Positions 5,060 through 7,784 of a stretch of DNA of 7,784 nucleotides are shown piece by piece (position 1 is the first letter of the stretch; each line of letters begins with the position of its first letter). Under the pieces are notes generated by a model. The model saw only the letters and a program-made list of their open reading frames with translations. It had not been told where the DNA came from and did no database searches. The translations under genes were made by a program, and so were the position numbers. The stretch is from Candidatus Fermentibacterota bacterium (GTDB lineage: Bacteria; Fermentibacterota; Fermentibacteria; Fermentibacterales; JCC-6), in contig JAUWJE010000078.1 in NCBI GenBank assembly GCA_030607835.1, forward strand, positions 1 through 7,784. The letters run 5' to 3'.

Positions 5060-7657
5060 GTGGCAAGTGACAAGATAGAAGATCTGAAGGGGAAATTGGA
5101 AGCACTCCGTGCTCAGCCTGAAAATGATGCGATAAGCACAGAGATGGTGAAGGTGTTATGCGATTCAGCATATGCGCTTTACCGCTCAGATCCTGTGCAG
5201 GCAGAAGGTTGTGCCAGCCAGGCTCTTGCTTTGGCAGAAGGAATGGGATTCAAGAGAGGGATGGCCGACAGCCACATGGCTATCGGGACGTCATACTGGG
5301 CAAGAGGTGAATACGATAAGGCGCTTGAGTGCTATACCATATCTTTAGGGATTTGTGAGGAAACAGGGGACAGGAAGGGTATTGCAAGTTGTTGCAGCAA
5401 TATCGGGAACATCCGCAGGAACCAGGGTGATTACGAACGGGCTTTGGCAAGCCACATCAAAGCTCTGAAGATCAAGGAAGAAATCACAGACAAGCCAGGC
5501 ATGGCAAAGAGTTATAACAATATTGGAATCATTTACGATGAGTGGAGAAAAAGTGATCAGGCACTTGATTACTACTTCAAGGCCTTGCGATTATTTGTGG
5601 AGCTTGGAGATGAGCAAGGCATTGCACTCACTTACAACAACATCGGAATAGTCTTTGAATCTCAGGGAGATTACGCTCGCGCGATTGAGCATTATCACAA
5701 GTCACTGAAAATCAAGGAAGAGATCGGAGATACAAGGGGCATCGCTTACTCCTACATGAACATCGGAACCCTTCACGAGGGGCAGAAAGAAAACGAAATC
5801 GCATTGGAATATTGTCTCAAGGCTCTGAAAATCTACGAAGTGATCGGGGATAAACGAGGCATCGCAGATTCCAATAGCAGGATAGGTCGTATTCACACTT
5901 CGCTGGAGCGCTTTGATTCTGCGATGGTTCATCTGCAGAAGGGCCTGAAGCTGGCTAAGAAGATCAGAGCAAAGGACGTGGAAGGTGATAGCTATCAGTA
6001 CCTTTCCGATCTCTATCAGGCACAGGGAGATTTCGAACAGGCTCTTACTAATTACAGGAAATTCAGCGAACTGAGAGAGAGTATCTTCAGTGATAAAAGC
6101 GCTGAGAAGATCGCGCAGATGCAGGTTAGATACGAGACCGAAAAAAAAGAAAAGGAAGCGGAGATCTATCGAGGCATTTTTGAAAACACCTTGATAGGGA
6201 TGTACCGGATTTCTCCCGAGGGACGCATCCTTTTGGCCAACTCTGCGCTGGTGAACATGCTGGGGTATTCCTCATCAGAAGAACTGGTGCTGCATAGCCT
6301 TGATAATGGGTGGTGTGATTCGGAACATCCCATATTTACTTTCAGCGAAAACTTCAAGAATGAGGATGTAGTGCACGGACTGGAGTCGGTCTGGTTCAGC
6401 CGGGATAATACTTCCATCTCTGTTCGTGAAAGCTTCAGGGCGGTTCGGGATGAATCGAGGAATGTTCTGTATTATGAGGGGACCGTCGAGGATATCACCG
6501 AACGTAAACGGGCTGAGGAAGAGCTCCGGAAGCTGCAGAAGCTCGAGAGTATCGGCACTCTGGCTGGTGGTATAGCGCATGATTTCAACAATATCCTCAC
6601 TGGATTGTTCGGTAATATTTCCCTAGCGAAGATGAAGCTTCCCAAAGATCATCCTGGATTCAAGTCTCTTGAAGAAGCGGAAATATCCATGAACAGGGCA
6701 ATTAGTCTAACCAGGCAGTTACTTACATTCGCAAAGGGTGGGGAACCTCTCAGAGAGGATATCAGCCTCCTTGAGTTAGTCAGGGAAGTAACGGGGTTTG
6801 ACCTGTCAGGCAGCAATGTGATGCCTGTTTTCAATCAGGCTGAAGATCTGTGGATGACTAAAGCTGACAAGGGGCAAGTGCAGCAGGTATTCTCCAACCT
6901 GATAATAAATGCCGACCAGGCAATGCCAGATGGCGGGTATCTGCATATCACACTTGAGAATGCGGATATCTCAAAGAATGAAGTGCCAAATCTCAGCCCT
7001 GGTAAATATGTCAAAGCCACAGTAAGTGATAAAGGAACAGGTATTGATAAGAAGTACCTTGACCGGATATTCGACCCATACTTCAGCACCAAGCAGGCTG
7101 GCAGTGGTCTTGGACTGGCTACAGTTTATTCTATCATAAACAGGCACGGCGGGTATATAAGCGTTGATGCGGAACTCGGGGAGGGGACTACTTTTACGCT
7201 ATACCTCCACGCTTCTGAATCACGGCAGATGCCGGAAATGAGGCTATCTGGAACCGAACCCTCACTCCATGGACAAACAGCAAGAATACTTGTGATGGAT
7301 GATGAAGAAATAATCAGGGGAATATCAACAGAAATGCTTGAAGAATGCGGATATACAGCAGATTCTGCGGTTGATGGAAAAGAGGCGATAGAAAAATATG
7401 TATCTGCCTGGAAAAAGGGCTTTCCCTTCGATATTGTTATTATGGATTTGACCATTCCAGGCGGCATGGGAGGTAAGCATGCGGTCAGGGAACTTCTTGC
7501 CATCGATCCCGAAGCAAAGGTTATTGTTTCCAGCGGTTATTCCATGGATCCTGTTATGGCCAATTACACCGAATACGGATTTAAGGGCAGGCTTGCTAAG
7601 CCGTATAAGATGAAGGATTTGAAAAAAGAGTTAACCCGCGTAATGGAGACAGAGTGA
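5060..7657 (+). CDS. Cytoplasmic TPR-PAS hybrid histidine kinase with C-terminal receiver
   Basis: This 865-residue protein has no signal peptide or membrane segment, so it acts in the cytoplasm. Residues about 24-343 are tetratricopeptide repeats, seven of them in an exact 40-residue register. A charged coiled-coil linker (about 344-370) leads to PAS (about 369-482, ending 'GTVEDITERKRAEEEL'). HisKA has His507 in 'GGIAHDFNNIL'. The HATPase has N box Asn613/Asn617, G1 'DKGTGI' (657-662), F box 'FDPYFST' (671-677) and G2 'GSGLGL' (681-686). The receiver has Asp747-Asp748, phospho-acceptor Asp796, Lys847, and Ser824 where Thr is more usual. TPRs normally bind proteins or peptides, so the input is probably a partner protein; PAS may add a small-molecule or redox cue. 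No output domain follows. The GTG start has no good SD. An in-frame TAA at 5000-5002 limits extension, and the N-terminus looks complete. A small gene follows 39 nt later, probably co-transcribed. Confidence 0.94.
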   Translation: MASDKIEDLKGKLEALRAQPENDAISTEMVKVLCDSAYALYRSDPVQAEGCASQALALAEGMGFKRGMADSHMAIGTSYWARGEYDKALECYTISLGICEETGDRKGIASCCSNIGNIRRNQGDYERALASHIKALKIKEEITDKPGMAKSYNNIGIIYDEWRKSDQALDYYFKALRLFVELGDEQGIALTYNNIGIVFESQGDYARAIEHYHKSLKIKEEIGDTRGIAYSYMNIGTLHEGQKENEIALEYCLKALKIYEVIGDKRGIADSNSRIGRIHTSLERFDSAMVHLQKGLKLAKKIRAKDVEGDSYQYLSDLYQAQGDFEQALTNYRKFSELRESIFSDKSAEKIAQMQVRYETEKKEKEAEIYRGIFENTLIGMYRISPEGRILLANSALVNMLGYSSSEELVLHSLDNGWCDSEHPIFTFSENFKNEDVVHGLESVWFSRDNTSISVRESFRAVRDESRNVLYYEGTVEDITERKRAEEELRKLQKLESIGTLAGGIAHDFNNILTGLFGNISLAKMKLPKDHPGFKSLEEAEISMNRAISLTRQLLTFAKGGEPLREDISLLELVREVTGFDLSGSNVMPVFNQAEDLWMTKADKGQVQQVFSNLIINADQAMPDGGYLHITLENADISKNEVPNLSPGKYVKATVSDKGTGIDKKYLDRIFDPYFSTKQAGSGLGLATVYSIINRHGGYISVDAELGEGTTFTLYLHASESRQMPEMRLSGTEPSLHGQTARILVMDDEEIIRGISTEMLEECGYTADSAVDGKEAIEKYVSAWKKGFPFDIVIMDLTIPGGMGGKHAVRELLAIDPEAKVIVSSGYSMDPVMANYTEYGFKGRLAKPYKMKDLKKELTRVMETE
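5249..6088 (+). repeat. TPR-coding array, seven 120-bp units
   Basis: Residues 64-343 of the kinase repeat every 40 residues. The core pattern is G-D-x-x-G-(I/M)-A-x-S-Y-x-N-I-G, then G-D-Y-x-x-A-L-x-x-Y-x-K-A-L-K-I. The 'GD' marks fall at residues 103, 143 (TD), 183, 223 and 263, and the 'xIG' marks at 74, 114, 154, 194, 234 and 274. The last unit (304-343) is more divergent. Internal units resemble one another closely enough that recombination or copy-number change between strains is possible. Confidence 0.85.
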
Positions 7658-7684
7658 ATGGAATAACCCGAAAACCTAATCATT

Positions 7685-7690
7685 GGAGGA
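7685..7690 (+). promoter_or_regulatory. Strong ribosome binding site for the gene at 7697
   Basis: GGAGGA sits 6 nt upstream of the ATG at 7697. It is the best-placed Shine-Dalgarno in the window and is the main evidence that the truncated frame downstream is a real gene. Confidence 0.7.
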
Positions 7691-7696
7691 ATTCAA

Positions 7697-7784
7697 ATGT
7701 CTGATGGTAATGTAACCCTGGAAATGTACGCTGAACTCTGCTCCCTGATGGCTGACACAGGTGGTGATATAGAAAAGGAGAACC
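7697..7784 (+). CDS. Unidentified small protein, N-terminal 29 codons (runs off window)
   Basis: The frame opens with ATG after an ideal RBS and stays open to the window edge. The visible start, MSDGNVTLEMYAELCSLM followed by ADTGGDIEKEN, is acidic, predicted helical and without a signal peptide, so it is probably cytoplasmic. It begins 39 nt after the TPR kinase stop with no terminator between, which suggests co-transcription. I do not recognise a family from 29 residues. Its place makes it a candidate partner or output of the kinase, but that is inference from position only. It does not resemble the start of a receiver domain or an HPt domain. Confidence 0.6.
   Translation, partial: MSDGNVTLEMYAELCSLMADTGGDIEKEN

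Noticed and set aside
4866..5171. 101-codon minus-strand frame overlapping the TPR kinase start
   Set aside because: It runs antisense into a well-supported gene, its composition looks like a shadow frame (rich in Ser, His and Pro), and it has no RBS or family resemblance.
5249..6088. 120-bp periodicity as a CRISPR-like or satellite repeat
   Set aside because: The period equals 40 codons and follows the TPR protein pattern, with synonymous and conservative variation. It is coding repetition, not an array of repeats and spacers.

Overview
The window looks like a chromosomal segment from a Gram-negative bacterium. The evidence is a lipobox-bearing periplasmic binding protein, an inner-membrane kinase with a periplasmic sensory region, Shine-Dalgarno sites and sigma70-like -10 elements. 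Base composition looks roughly balanced. The large hybrid kinases of the 'GG(I/V)AHDFNN' type and the 40-residue TPR array suggest an environmental lineage of the deltaproteobacterial or FCB/candidate-phylum sort, but I cannot place it further. I see no mobile element, rRNA, tRNA or CRISPR array.

Layout. (1) 1-291, minus: the first 97 codons of a class II tRNA nucleotidyltransferase / poly(A) polymerase, with an extended -10 promoter and a good RBS. (2) 388-1368, plus: a membrane protein made of two similar halves of the nucleoside-recognition 'Gate' type. It converges on the next operon across a 60-bp gap with no clear terminator. (3) 4607 down to 1429, minus: a two-gene operon. A PhnD-like periplasmic lipoprotein is followed, through an ATGA overlap, by a membrane hybrid histidine kinase (TM - Cache-like - TM - HAMP - PAS - HisKA - HATPase - REC). 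(4) 4608-5059: a 452-bp divergent intergenic region holding several inverted repeats, a candidate plus-strand promoter and a possible 12-codon leader ORF. (5) 5060-7657, plus: a soluble hybrid histidine kinase with an N-terminal array of about seven TPRs, then PAS, HisKA, HATPase and REC. (6) 7697-7784, plus: the start of a small unidentified gene behind a strong RBS, probably in the same transcript.

The main story is a pair of divergently transcribed signalling units. One appears built to read an extracytoplasmic ligand through a lipoprotein and membrane kinase. The other would read a cytoplasmic cue or partner protein through TPRs. Their catalytic cores are of the same subfamily with matching spacing, both end in a receiver domain, and neither carries a DNA-binding output. 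A downstream phosphotransfer partner or regulator must therefore lie outside the window. No transporter permease or ATPase accompanies the binding protein, which favours a sensory role for it. All functional links are inferred from sequence and gene order only.
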